The position numbers were made by a program, and so were the translations under genes. Source: an uncultured Lachnospiraceae bacterium (GTDB taxonomy: Bacteria > Bacillota > Clostridia > Lachnospirales > Lachnospiraceae). From it: DNA of 60,463 nucleotides. The stretch is taken from contig CAJTTI010000022.1 of NCBI GenBank assembly GCA_910579225.1, positions 1 through 60,463 of the forward strand, written 5' to 3'. Below, in pieces: positions 44,117 to 53,093 of the stretch; the stretch's first letter is position 1; each line of letters opens with the position of its first letter. A model generated the notes under the pieces. That model worked only from the letters and a program-made list of their open reading frames with translations. It was not told the DNA's origin and did not search any database.

Positions 44117-45166
44117 ATGTACAGTGTGGTGATACCTGTGTATGAGGCAAAGACATGCCTGGGGCGGTGTGTGGAATCCTGGCTTTCACAGACGGAAAAA
44201 GATCTGGAACTGATACTGGTAGATGACGGTTCTTCGGACGGAAGTGCGGTTCTGTGCGACCTGTATGCAGAGCAGGATACAAGGGTCCGGGTGATCCACC
44301 AGGTGAATGCCGGTGTGTCAGCGGCAAGAAATGCTGGGATGGATGCAGCGAACGGAGAATATCTGCTGTTTACGGACAGTGATGACTATGTGACAGAGAA
44401 TTATCTGGAGCAGATGAGCAGATCTTTAAAAACTTCGGACGCCGACATGGTTCTTTGCGGTTTTCATCATCTGTATGACGGTGCTGACATCCGGAAAATC
44501 CCCGGAAATACAAGAATATTTGTTCTGGAAGAGGGCGCGGAGGATTTTCTTTTGCTGTATGAACAGAGTTTTCTGAATATGCCCTGGAATAAATTATATA
44601 AAAAATCCCTGACTGGCAGGTTTGATACATCTCTGAGTCTTGGAGAAGATCTGCTCTTTAATCTGGATTATCTGTCCAGGTGCAGTAAGATCGCAGTGCT
44701 GGCAGAACCGCTTTGCTATTATATTCAGGAAGATGGAAAGACAACACTGTCCTCCAGAAAGCGCGTGGACCGGCTGGAGCTTGCCAGACAGATCTGTGAA
44801 AAAACGGAGCAGTTTTATGACAGATTATATCAGTCAGAAGACTTGCAGAAAAGGCAGATGGGACACCGAAGAATCTTTACCAGATATATGAATGAAGTGA
44901 TGGATGAATGTGAGAAGCTTCCGGCAGACAGGAGTCTTGCATGGAAAGAGAAGATTCATGTTATCAGGTCTTATGCGGAGGACGCCTGGGTGCGTGAGCG
45001 GGGAAAGGAAGCAGTGTATGCCTATCCGGATTATAAGATTCTCTGGTTTTTCCTGAGGCATCGGATGTCTGGGACTGTATACATGCTGTGCATTCTTCGC
45101 TTTGCACTTGTGGCAGTTGTACACAGGGTCAGGAGAAAGGGTAAGGTTTTGATATGGAACCTCTAA
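44117..45166 (+). CDS. GT2 family glycosyltransferase A (349 aa)
   Basis: Cytoplasmic-facing transferase using a nucleotide sugar. N-terminal GT-A fold: VVIPVYEAKTCLGRCVESWL, LILVDDGSSDGS and the DXD-like TDSDDYVTENY near residue 88. AGVSAARNAGMDAANGEYLL is the usual GT2 donor-binding strand. The C-terminal third is helical with a hydrophobic-basic end, probably membrane-associated. Overlaps the next GT by 13 nt. Sugar and acceptor cannot be told. Confidence 0.88.
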   Translation: MYSVVIPVYEAKTCLGRCVESWLSQTEKDLELILVDDGSSDGSAVLCDLYAEQDTRVRVIHQVNAGVSAARNAGMDAANGEYLLFTDSDDYVTENYLEQMSRSLKTSDADMVLCGFHHLYDGADIRKIPGNTRIFVLEEGAEDFLLLYEQSFLNMPWNKLYKKSLTGRFDTSLSLGEDLLFNLDYLSRCSKIAVLAEPLCYYIQEDGKTTLSSRKRVDRLELARQICEKTEQFYDRLYQSEDLQKRQMGHRRIFTRYMNEVMDECEKLPADRSLAWKEKIHVIRSYAEDAWVRERGKEAVYAYPDYKILWFFLRHRMSGTVYMLCILRFALVAVVHRVRRKGKVLIWNL

Positions 45167-46131
45167 TCAGTATCATTGTGCCTGTCTATCAGGTGGAAGC
45201 TTATCTGGACAGATGTGTGGCGAGCCTGCTTGCACAGACCTATGTAAATCTGGAGATTATTCTTGTAGATGACGGATCGCCCGACAGATGTCCTGCGATC
45301 TGTGATATGTACGCCCAAAAGGACAGTCGGGTCCGGGTGATTCATCAGGAAAATGCCGGACTGTCCGGAGCCAGAAATGCGGGGATCGAGGTGGCAAAGG
45401 GAGAGTATCTGGCATTTGTAGATTCTGACGATTATGTATCAGAGAATTTTATCCGGGTTTTGTATGATCTGCTCAAGGAGACCGGATGTGCTGTCAGTCA
45501 GTGTCGTTTTTCCTATGTGCATGGGGAGCCTTTGCAAGATGAGGCGAACAGGGATTATCAGATCTACAGAGGAGAATGTCTGCTCAACCGGTTCTATGGA
45601 CCGGAAGATGAGGCGACCTTCTTTGTGGTGGCGTGGAACAAGCTGTACCGGAGAGAGTTGTTTGACAGAATTCGTTATCCTGTGGGTAGGATTCATGAAG
45701 ACGAGGCGACCACATACCGGTTGTTTCATGAAGCAAAGAAACTGGTGTATACCAGACGTTCACTTTATGGATACTATACGGACAACGAAAGCAGTATCAC
45801 AGCTGTCTTTTCCAGAAAGCGTCTCCAGTGGCTGACTGCTCATGAAGAGCGGATTATATTTTTTACAGAACACGGATATGAAAAGCTGCTGCCGGAAGCA
45901 TACAGGAAACTGTGTGATGCCTGCATTACATTTTATTTCCGGTGTACAGCAGAAGTGGAGGAAAGAGAATCGCTTCAGAGAGAACTAAGGGGACAGCTGA
46001 AAGCGTACCGCCTGCAGGGACGGAAATGGATCAGAGCGCTTCCGCTTCGGACCCGCGTGGGCTATGGACTGTTCGCTGTCAGTCCGGCACTGTATGCAAG
46101 ACTTTTGAAAGGATTACAAGGAACGGTATGA
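45154..46131 (+). CDS. GT2 family glycosyltransferase B (325 aa)
   Basis: Close paralogue of its two neighbours: IIVPVYQVEAYLDRCVASLL, ILVDDGSPDRCPAICDMYA, AGLSGARNAGIEVAKGEYLA and the DXD-like VDSDDYVSENF. The middle part carries WNKLYRRELFD and GRIHEDEATTYRLF, typical of EpsH/CpsJ-like polysaccharide transferases, where the Glu-Asp pair probably includes the catalytic base. Start overlaps gene A, and the end overlaps gene C by 4 nt (ATGA). Confidence 0.9.
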   Translation: MEPLISIIVPVYQVEAYLDRCVASLLAQTYVNLEIILVDDGSPDRCPAICDMYAQKDSRVRVIHQENAGLSGARNAGIEVAKGEYLAFVDSDDYVSENFIRVLYDLLKETGCAVSQCRFSYVHGEPLQDEANRDYQIYRGECLLNRFYGPEDEATFFVVAWNKLYRRELFDRIRYPVGRIHEDEATTYRLFHEAKKLVYTRRSLYGYYTDNESSITAVFSRKRLQWLTAHEERIIFFTEHGYEKLLPEAYRKLCDACITFYFRCTAEVEERESLQRELRGQLKAYRLQGRKWIRALPLRTRVGYGLFAVSPALYARLLKGLQGTV

Positions 46132-47198
46132 GAGAGAAAATCAGTGTGATCGTGCCTGTCTATGGGGTGGAAAAGGTACTGGGACGCTGTGTGGACAGTA
46201 TCCTTGCGCAGACTTATGAAAATCTGGAGATTATTCTGGTGGACGACGGCTCTCCGGATGACTGCCCGGCTATCTGTGATGACTACGCGCAGAAATATCT
46301 GAATATTAAAGCAGTTCATAAGGCGAACGGAGGTCTGACCTCGGCATGGAAAGAGGGCGTACGGCATGCTTCGGCAGATCTGATAGGCTTTGTAGACAGC
46401 GACGACTGGATTGAGCCTGATATGTATGAGCGGCTCTGGCAGGCGCTTGTGCAGCAGGAGGCAGAGATTGCCATGGCGGGACTGGTTTTTGATTATGAAG
46501 CTCCGGGGTATCCTCCGCGCAGAGAAACCAACCGGATGGATATGACAGTCTATAACAGGCAGGAACTGGAAGCTCTTTTTCCTGTGCTGCTAAATGATGG
46601 AAGCTTTATCGGCCGGATGATTCAGCCTTCCCGGGTGACGAAACTGTTCCGGAAACGCCTGGTAGAGGAAAATCTCGCACTGTGGGACGACCGGGTGACG
46701 GTGGGAGAAGATCTCCAGATGGTATTTGCGGCGGTGCTGGACGCAGATCGGATCTGTACAGTTCCAGACTATTATCCATATCATTACTGGTATAATATAT
46801 CTTCCATGACCGGGGGATATGATCCGTTGTATCTTGAAAAAATCAAATTGTTAAAAGAGCGCATGGAAGCGATTGCGGACCGGAAAGGGGTCTATGATTT
46901 CCGCCCCCAGATCCGTAATGATTTTCTGAGTCTTGCTGTTATGGCAGTTAAGAATGAGATATGGAGGAATCACACGGATTCCCTGGCCCGGGTAATCAGG
47001 CGTGTGGCACGAATGTGTAGGGATGATTCGGTGCAGGAGGCGCTTCAGAATCATACGATGAACCGAATTGGGTTGTCGGTGAAATTATATATCTTTATGA
47101 TGAGGCACGGATGGTATCTGCCGTGTTATGTGGTGACAAAAGTGTTTTTTGCACTGTATTACCGGTTTCCGTTGAAAAAAAGTAAAGCTGAACAGTAA
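46128..47198 (+). CDS. GT2 family glycosyltransferase C (356 aa)
   Basis: Start ATG 46128 (MREKISVIVPVYGV) has AAGGAA upstream. The N-terminal part closely follows gene B (ILVDDGSPDDCPAICDDYA, DXD-like VDSDDWIEPDMY), so a duplication is likely. The donor-site strand reads NGGLTSAWKEGVRHA rather than the usual GGxSxARNxG, hinting at a changed donor or acceptor. VGEDLQMVFAAVLDAD probably holds the catalytic base. C-terminal hydrophobic segment, then a basic end. Confidence 0.88.
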   Translation: MREKISVIVPVYGVEKVLGRCVDSILAQTYENLEIILVDDGSPDDCPAICDDYAQKYLNIKAVHKANGGLTSAWKEGVRHASADLIGFVDSDDWIEPDMYERLWQALVQQEAEIAMAGLVFDYEAPGYPPRRETNRMDMTVYNRQELEALFPVLLNDGSFIGRMIQPSRVTKLFRKRLVEENLALWDDRVTVGEDLQMVFAAVLDADRICTVPDYYPYHYWYNISSMTGGYDPLYLEKIKLLKERMEAIADRKGVYDFRPQIRNDFLSLAVMAVKNEIWRNHTDSLARVIRRVARMCRDDSVQEALQNHTMNRIGLSVKLYIFMMRHGWYLPCYVVTKVFFALYYRFPLKKSKAEQ

Positions 47199-47215
47199 CA
47201 GGAGTGAACAAAAGG

Positions 47216-48055
47216 ATGGACAAAAAACTGATATTTCTGGATATTGATGGCACTATATTGGGACCGGACTCGGGGATTCATCAGACGGTAAAAGAAGGAC
47301 TGCAGAAGGCAAGAACCAGGGGACATCAGGTTTTTATCTGTACAGGCAGGAGCTGTCATATGTTGCCGGAGGAACTTGAAGATGTGGAACTGGATGGTGT
47401 GATTGCCAATGCAGGGAGTGATATCTGGATTAGAGGGCAGAATATTTTCAGGGAAGCACTGAAAGAAGAACTTTTGAAGCGTACCCTTGCAGTATTGGAA
47501 CAGATGGAAACCATCTATATTCTGGAAGGATTTGAGAAAATTTATGTGTCAGAAAGAGGGGCCAGGATCCTTTCGGAGAGCGAGCCTGTTCCGGGAGATA
47601 ATCCGGAGATTATTCGCTGGAAGAATTTTTTCGGCCGCTGGGGGAATACCGGAGATATAAGAGATTGGAATCCTGTCCAGGCGCCGATTCCAAAGATTTC
47701 GTTTATGCTCTGGAGCCGACAGGATGCAGAGCGGCTGTACCATATTTTTAAGAAAGATTTTCACGTTGCATTTTTTCCGCCCAGAACAGAGAGCTTTTTC
47801 AATGGGGAACTGATCTCCAGAACAGCAAATAAAGGAACTGCCATTCAAAGGACAGCCGAATACCTGAAAGTGAGGATTCAGGATACGATTGCCTTTGGTG
47901 ACAGTATGAATGACTATCAGATGATCGAACAGGCGGCATGCGGTGTCGTCATGGGAAATGGAGACGAGAAGCTGAAAGCGGTTGCGGACCGGATCTGTGA
48001 GCCGGTGGAGGACGATGGAGTGCTCCGGGAACTTGAGCGAATGGGGCTGATCTGA
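47216..48055 (+). CDS. HAD-superfamily phosphatase, Cof type (279 aa)
   Basis: Motif I is FLDIDGTILGPDSG (nucleophile Asp within the first 12 residues), motif II IFICTGRS, and the end has FGDSMNDYQMIEQAACGVVMGNGDE (motif IV), with a type IIB cap between. Such enzymes remove phosphate from sugar phosphates or related metabolites. Start ATG 47216 after AGGAG (47200-47204). It is 17 nt behind GT C and may serve the same glycan pathway, but substrate is unknown. Confidence 0.88.
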   Translation: MDKKLIFLDIDGTILGPDSGIHQTVKEGLQKARTRGHQVFICTGRSCHMLPEELEDVELDGVIANAGSDIWIRGQNIFREALKEELLKRTLAVLEQMETIYILEGFEKIYVSERGARILSESEPVPGDNPEIIRWKNFFGRWGNTGDIRDWNPVQAPIPKISFMLWSRQDAERLYHIFKKDFHVAFFPPRTESFFNGELISRTANKGTAIQRTAEYLKVRIQDTIAFGDSMNDYQMIEQAACGVVMGNGDEKLKAVADRICEPVEDDGVLRELERMGLI

Positions 48056-48098
48056 GCCGCCTGTATATGGTACACGGGAATGGGTGCGGGACAAAATA

Positions 48099-48884
48099 TT
48101 AATTGTCGTTTACAAATTGTCTTCCTTCGTGGTCCATCTCATAGTTTTCGGTGTAGATCAGGCTGGAGACGGGGACGATTTCATACCCTTTTTCCTGTAG
48201 TCCCGCGATGACTCGGGGCAAGGCGTCTTTGGTGTATTTGGCGCCATTATGCATCAGAATAATGGAACCGTTGCCCAGATGTTCGTGATTGAGAACCTTG
48301 GATACGATGGAGTCAGTGCCGTAGTCTTTCCAGTCCAGACTGTCCACATCCCATTGGATCACATGGTATCCGAGTTCATTGGCAGCATCAATCAAGGTGT
48401 CGTTATAATCTCCATATGGAGGACGAAACAGGGTCATATCTCTGCCAGTCAGTTCTTTTACTCTGTCGTGAACTTTTTGAATCTCTTCTTTGCATTCAGA
48501 TGGGCTGATCTGCGACATCTGCTTGTGATTTTCACTGTGATTTCCAAGGTCGTGTCCTGCTTCCGCGATGGCTTTTACATCATCTGGATAAGATTCCACC
48601 CAACCACCTGTCATAAAGAAAGTGGTTTTGACCTGGTATTCGTTCAGAATGGACAAAAGTTCAGTAGTATCTTCATTTCCCCAAGCCGCATCGAAGCTGA
48701 TGGCGACTTTGGGCGTATCAGTTTGTACACAATAAATGGGAAGTTTTCTGCTCTGAATTCCAGCAGAAGCGGGGGTGCTTTTTTTCTGAAAAGCTCCGAT
48801 TCCGGCTACGGCGAGCAGCAGGCACAATCCTATGGTACCCAGATTTCGAAAGTGTTGTCCGTTCATATGAACCCCGAAAATCAT
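48099..48884 (-). CDS. PdaB-like polysaccharide deacetylase, probable sporulation protein (261 aa)
   Basis: One N-terminal membrane helix (about 14-32) and a NodB domain. The first motif is ISFDAAWGNEDT in place of the usual TFDDGP, as seen in PdaB-type sporulation proteins; the metal-binding His pair is in GNHSENHKQM, and RPPYGDYND, WDVDSLDW and IILMHNG follow. PdaB is needed for stable spore cortex in Bacillus. The start at 48884 has AAGGA 4-5 nt before it; an in-frame ATG at 48866 is an alternative. Transcribed against the neighbours from a possible forespore-type promoter. Confidence 0.85.
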   Translation of the reverse strand: MIFGVHMNGQHFRNLGTIGLCLLLAVAGIGAFQKKSTPASAGIQSRKLPIYCVQTDTPKVAISFDAAWGNEDTTELLSILNEYQVKTTFFMTGGWVESYPDDVKAIAEAGHDLGNHSENHKQMSQISPSECKEEIQKVHDRVKELTGRDMTLFRPPYGDYNDTLIDAANELGYHVIQWDVDSLDWKDYGTDSIVSKVLNHEHLGNGSIILMHNGAKYTKDALPRVIAGLQEKGYEIVPVSSLIYTENYEMDHEGRQFVNDN

Positions 48885-48896
48885 TTCTTCCTTTTA

Positions 48897-48924
48897 TAGT
48901 ATGAAAAATAACAGAAGAACATTC
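48897..48924 (-). promoter_or_regulatory. Possible sigma-G/sigma-F type promoter of the PdaB-like gene
   Basis: On the minus strand: GAATG (complement of 48920-48924), 16 nt, CATACTA (complement of 48897-48903). CATACTA fits the CATNNTA -10 of forespore sigma factors; the -35 and spacing are less exact. Confidence 0.4.
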
Positions 48925-48960
48925 GCAGATTTGCAGAAGAATGTAAAACTGGTTTTGGCG

Positions 48961-48989
48961 TTTACATGCAGGGGAAAATTGGTTATAAT
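48961..48989 (+). promoter_or_regulatory. Sigma-A promoter of lrgAB
   Basis: TTTACA (48961-48966), 17 nt spacer, TATAAT (48984-48989). A small inverted repeat (ACAGA-CGG-TCTGT) lies downstream in the leader at about 49012-49024. Confidence 0.75.
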
Positions 48990-49055
48990 ACAACTGCACA
49001 AGACAGGATGACAGACGGTCTGTATCTTTTGATAATTGATAAATGGAGATGAAAT

Positions 49056-49412
49056 ATGAAATATATTCGGCAGTTTTTGTGGATTCTTTTGTTTGCGTTT
49101 GCAGGTGAGATTTTGAAATTTTTGATTCCGCTGCCTGTACCGGCATCAATCTACGGACTTCTTCTGCTCCTGGGGGCGCTTCTGACAGGGGTTTTGCACC
49201 TGGATGCAGTGAAGGAGATATCCATGTTTCTGATTGAGATTATGCCGCTTATGTTTATTCCGGCGGCTGTAGGGCTTCTGGAATCCTGGGGAGAACTTCA
49301 GGGGATCTTCTGGCAGGTTGCGGTGGTAGTCGTCGTGTCCACTGTACTGGTCATGGGAGTGAGCGGAGTAGTGACACAGTATCTGGTCCGCCGGCAGAGG
49401 AGGAGAGATTGA
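49056..49412 (+). CDS. lrgA: CidA/LrgA-family holin-like membrane protein
   Basis: 118 aa with four hydrophobic helices and the family core LIPLPVPASIYGLLLLLGALL and VLHLDAVKEISMFLI. LrgA/CidA proteins are small membrane proteins tied to murein hydrolase control, pyruvate transport and cell death. Its stop overlaps the lrgB start by 1 nt, so the pair is made together. Confidence 0.9.
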   Translation: MKYIRQFLWILLFAFAGEILKFLIPLPVPASIYGLLLLLGALLTGVLHLDAVKEISMFLIEIMPLMFIPAAVGLLESWGELQGIFWQVAVVVVVSTVLVMGVSGVVTQYLVRRQRRRD

Positions 49413-50104
49413 TGAAAGAACTGTTGTATGATTCTGTGTTTTTTGGAGCGTTCTTAAGTATTGCACTTTATGAGGCCGGCGTATGGCTGAAGAAGAGATG
49501 GAAACTGGCGGTTTTGAATCCTCTTTTGCTGTCTGTGCTGGCTGTGATGGGAATTCTGACGGCTCTGGACCTGGATTATGAGGTCTATCATGAAGGAGCC
49601 AGATATTTGAGTTATCTGTTGACGCCTGCCACTATCTGTCTGGCGGTTCCGCTGTATGAGAAGATCGGGCTGTTGAAGCAATATGCAGGTGCGATCTTCG
49701 GCGGGCTTCTGGCTGGAGTACTCACAAGCCTCCTGAGCGTTCTGGCATGTGCGGCAGTCTTTCATTTTAACCATGAGCAGTATGTGACACTGCTTCCCAA
49801 GTCCATCACCACAGCCATTGGTATGGGGATCTCTGAAGAACTTGGGGGAATGGTGACGATCACAGTGGCTGTGATTATCATCACCGGTGTGCTGGGAAAT
49901 ATCATCGCGGAGGCAGTGCTGAAGCTGTTCCGCATTCAGGAACCGATTGCCAAAGGAATTGCGGTTGGTTCTGCAAGCCATGCAATCGGAACCGTAAAAG
50001 CCATGGAAATGGGTGAGATCGAAGGAGCTATGAGCAGTCTCTCTATTGCAGTGGCAGGGCTGTTGACGGTGATCGGAGCGTCTGTGTTCGCGAATTTTCT
50101 TTGA
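49412..50104 (+). CDS. lrgB: LrgB-family membrane protein
   Basis: 230 aa with about seven hydrophobic helices. Family landmarks are LTPATICLAVPLYEK, LLPKSITTAIGMGISEELGG and GSASHAIGTVKAMEMGEIEGAMSS (given here in part). ATG 49412 follows GGAGGAGAG. Works with LrgA as a two-part membrane system; in Bacillus the related pair imports pyruvate. No LytTR or LytST regulator is nearby. Confidence 0.92.
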   Translation: MKELLYDSVFFGAFLSIALYEAGVWLKKRWKLAVLNPLLLSVLAVMGILTALDLDYEVYHEGARYLSYLLTPATICLAVPLYEKIGLLKQYAGAIFGGLLAGVLTSLLSVLACAAVFHFNHEQYVTLLPKSITTAIGMGISEELGGMVTITVAVIIITGVLGNIIAEAVLKLFRIQEPIAKGIAVGSASHAIGTVKAMEMGEIEGAMSSLSIAVAGLLTVIGASVFANFL

Positions 50105-50144
50105 CTTTATGGAGCCTGTCTGCAGGAGAGAAGATGTGCGGACA

Positions 50145-50173
50145 TTGAAAAACAGGTTGATCTATGGTATAAT
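50145..50173 (+). promoter_or_regulatory. Sigma-A promoter of the DPM-like glycosyltransferase
   Basis: TTGAAA (50145-50150), 17 nt spacer, TATAAT (50168-50173). The 100-nt leader after it shows no gene. Confidence 0.8.
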
Positions 50174-50286
50174 GCCAAGAGACATAATGCCGCATGGAGC
50201 AAAATGAAATGTATCGCAGATCGCAGCCATGTGGAAAATATACAGTATGATATCGCAAAACGGGACAGAAAGTCGGGGAGAAGAGA

Positions 50287-51234
50287 TTGGATCAAATTGC
50301 AGTTTTAATTCCATGTTATAATGAGGAAAAAACAGTAGAAAAGGTAGTACGGGATTTTAAGCAAATACTTCCGGAGGCTGTTATTTATGTATATGATAAT
50401 AATTCTTCTGACCGGACAGTGGAACTGGCGGAGAGAGCAGGAGCCGTTGTGCGCCATGAGTACCAGCAGGGAAAAGGGAATGTGATCCGCCGGATGTTCC
50501 GGGAGATTGATGCGAAAGTATATGTGGTGACGGACGGGGATGATACGTATCCGGCGGAATTTGCCAGAGAGATGGTGGATAAGGTGCTGACGCATCAGGC
50601 GGATATGGTGGTCGGTGATCGGCTGTCGTCCACCTATTTTATGGAAAATAAACGTCCGTTTCATAATTTTGGCAATTCACTGGTCCGGGAGACGATCAAC
50701 CGGCTGTTTCATACAGAGATTAAGGATATTATGACGGGCTACCGAGCATTCAGTTATCAGTTTGTCAAGACATTTCCGGTGTTGTCCAAAGGATTTGAGA
50801 TCGAGACAGAGATGACGATTCACGCGGCGGACAAAAATATGCAGGTGGATAATGTGGTCATTGAGTACCGGGATCGGCCGGAAGGCAGCGAATCAAAGCT
50901 TAATACGTATTCGGACGGGGCGAAAGTATTGATGAGCATTGCCAAGCTGTACCGAAATTATAAACCCATGAATTTTTTCGGAATGGTGGCTTTTGCACTT
51001 ACGGTAGTCAGTACAGGCTTCTTCATTCCTGTACTGCTGGAATATTTTGCCACAGGGTTGGTGCTGAAATTTCCGACGCTGATTGTCTGCGGTTTTGGAC
51101 TGATGGCGGCGATTCAGTCTGTGTTTGCAGGGTTGATCCTGGCGGCAGGAGCCCAGCGGAACCGACAGGAGTTTGAGATGAGGCTGATGGAGGTGGACAT
51201 GCATTATAAGGAGCTTGAGAAGGATGAAGGATAG
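50287..51234 (+). CDS. DPM1-like GT2 glycosyltransferase with C-terminal membrane helices (315 aa)
   Basis: The start is TTG at 50287, about 7 nt after GGAG, giving MDQIAVLIPCYNEEKTV. GT-A motifs are VYDNNSSDRT, GKGNVIRRMF and the DXD TDGDDTYP near residue 82. KDIMTGYRAFSYQF and EIETEMTIHA match the polyprenyl-phosphate sugar synthase group, which loads a sugar on a lipid carrier. Two membrane helices at about 228-250 and 260-285. Next gene, a polytopic protein, overlaps it by 11 nt and may use the lipid-linked sugar. Confidence 0.9.
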   Translation: MDQIAVLIPCYNEEKTVEKVVRDFKQILPEAVIYVYDNNSSDRTVELAERAGAVVRHEYQQGKGNVIRRMFREIDAKVYVVTDGDDTYPAEFAREMVDKVLTHQADMVVGDRLSSTYFMENKRPFHNFGNSLVRETINRLFHTEIKDIMTGYRAFSYQFVKTFPVLSKGFEIETEMTIHAADKNMQVDNVVIEYRDRPEGSESKLNTYSDGAKVLMSIAKLYRNYKPMNFFGMVAFALTVVSTGFFIPVLLEYFATGLVLKFPTLIVCGFGLMAAIQSVFAGLILAAGAQRNRQEFEMRLMEVDMHYKELEKDEG

Positions 51235-52870
51235 ACTTCGGCAAATCAGAAATTTTCGTATATGGATTTTTGCATGGACAGGCGGCATACTTTTTGCCGC
51301 CTTTGATCGTTGCGGATATATGTTAAAGCATTACGGAAGCATATGGGCAGTATCGGAAAATCCATGGCACCGAACAGTATTTCACCGTATTCTGATTCTG
51401 CTTCCGGTCAGTGTTCCGGCAGTTCTGGCATTGCTGCTTCTTACGGACTGGCTTACCGGCAGGGGGACCAAAGAACCGACAATATACAGGCTATCCAGAG
51501 GCTGGGAGAGGTTTACAGGTTGGAAATACTATGTTCCTGCCATGTGGCTTTTTTTCTTTGTCAGTTTTCTTCCGGCTTTTCTGGGAGGTTATCCGGGTAT
51601 CTTCGCAGCAGATGCGCCGAATCAGGTGGGATGGACTTTTTCAGGGTGGCTTACTGCCCATCATCCGTTGCTTCACACAGGGATACTGTGCGGCATCTTT
51701 TCTGCCGCAAGAGCTCTCGGTATGGGTGATCATACGGCGGCGGCAGTTTATACGGTGCTTCAGATGCTTGCTTTGTCCGGGATCTTTGCGTGGCTCTGTG
51801 CGTTTTTGAAGAAAGAAAAGGCGCCGCTGTGGCTGCAGGCGGGGACTATAATCTACCTCTGCCTCTTCCCGTTTCATGGGATGATGGCTGTCTACACAAC
51901 CAAGGATACATTGTTTTCCGGCGTCTTTGTGCTGTGTGTGATACAGATTTTTAAGATGTGCAGGAATCCTGGAGAGTATTTTTCCAGTCGGCTTCAGGTA
52001 TGCAGCGGTGCGGTTTGCTTTCTTCTGCTGTTTTTATTTCGGAATAACGGCTTTCATACGCTTCTGCTGTGCGCGCCGTTTTTCCTGTTTGCTTTGAAAA
52101 GATGCAGAAAAGGTCTTCTGCTTTTATTTGCCGTGCTGCTTATGAGCTATCTGTTCTATAACTGGCCATTTCTGAAGATGATTCATGCAGAACCGGGGGA
52201 TGCCAGAGAGGCATATAGTGTTGTGATGCAGACTCTTGGACGCACATATGTGGCAGGAGGGGATATTCGTCCGGAGGAGATGGATGTGATTCGCCCGGTG
52301 ATGACAGAGGAAACTCTGGCACAGTATACGCCTTCGCTTTCGGACCCTGTCAAAAATTATTTTCTTACAGATGCGTTTGAGGCAAATAAAGGAGAGTTTT
52401 TAAAGACCTGGTTTGTAATTGGATGGAGAAATAAGAAAATCTATGTGGATGCATTTCTCAATACCACAGCAGCATTCTGGTATCCTGGTACCGGGGAGGA
52501 ATATCTGGAATTTGTCTGTTTTGATATTGAAAAGGAGAATCCGAATTATCCGCATGTAATGATGACGCCAGTGGTGCCGGCATTTTTCCGGTATTATCAT
52601 GCTGTGGGGACGGAAGCGGTATTCCGGAATGTGCCGGTGGTGAGAGAACTCTGGTCTATGGGATTCTATTTTTGGCTGTTGGTGTATGTGAGCCTGTATC
52701 TGTTGTATGACAGGAAATATGAGAGGTTTTTGTGGATACTGCCATTCTGGACTTATATTGGAACCAGTTTTCTTGGGCCTGCCGCCCTGCTGCGCTATGG
52801 ATATCCGGTGATGCTTGGAGCGCCGCTTCTGTTGTTCTTTTTAGTAACGAGTGACTCACACAGTTCATGA
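51224..52870 (+). CDS. DUF6020-like polytopic membrane protein (548 aa)
   Basis: Start ATG 51224 has AAGGAG 10 nt upstream and lies inside the end of the preceding GT gene. About twelve hydrophobic segments. GGYPGIFAADAPNQVGW and TAHHPLLHTGILCG form a conserved outer-face pair between helices, with acidic residues as in GT-C enzymes that take lipid-linked sugars. I believe this is the DUF6020 family but could not test it. Likely the partner of the lipid-sugar synthase upstream. A hairpin follows the gene. Confidence 0.75.
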   Translation: MKDRLRQIRNFRIWIFAWTGGILFAAFDRCGYMLKHYGSIWAVSENPWHRTVFHRILILLPVSVPAVLALLLLTDWLTGRGTKEPTIYRLSRGWERFTGWKYYVPAMWLFFFVSFLPAFLGGYPGIFAADAPNQVGWTFSGWLTAHHPLLHTGILCGIFSAARALGMGDHTAAAVYTVLQMLALSGIFAWLCAFLKKEKAPLWLQAGTIIYLCLFPFHGMMAVYTTKDTLFSGVFVLCVIQIFKMCRNPGEYFSSRLQVCSGAVCFLLLFLFRNNGFHTLLLCAPFFLFALKRCRKGLLLLFAVLLMSYLFYNWPFLKMIHAEPGDAREAYSVVMQTLGRTYVAGGDIRPEEMDVIRPVMTEETLAQYTPSLSDPVKNYFLTDAFEANKGEFLKTWFVIGWRNKKIYVDAFLNTTAAFWYPGTGEEYLEFVCFDIEKENPNYPHVMMTPVVPAFFRYYHAVGTEAVFRNVPVVRELWSMGFYFWLLVYVSLYLLYDRKYERFLWILPFWTYIGTSFLGPAALLRYGYPVMLGAPLLLFFLVTSDSHSS

Positions 52871-52960
52871 GCCGGAAGAACAGGGCAGGTGCGCATGCTA
52901 TATTATATTTGAGGGGGACTGACTGCGGGGGAAGGGAATATGTGAAACGTCTGACATACG

Positions 52961-52992
52961 GAAAGGGGTGCTGCAAAGCGGCAGCCCCTTTC
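52961..52992 (+). terminator. Probable terminator hairpin after the DUF6020-like gene
   Basis: GAAAGGG (52961-52967) pairs with CCCTTTC (52986-52992), and GCTGC (52970-52974) with GCAGC (52981-52985), with a 2-nt bulge and a 6-nt loop. The T-run after it is poor (TATTTT several bases later). The gap 52871-53093 otherwise shows no believable gene. Confidence 0.55.
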
Positions 52993-53093
52993 GGCGCATA
53001 TTTTGACTTGAACCGGACAGAATTCTATCCGTTTATTCCGCATTCGGCACGATGCAGATATTCGGCACCGGTTGCCGTGCAGACAATGCGGAT

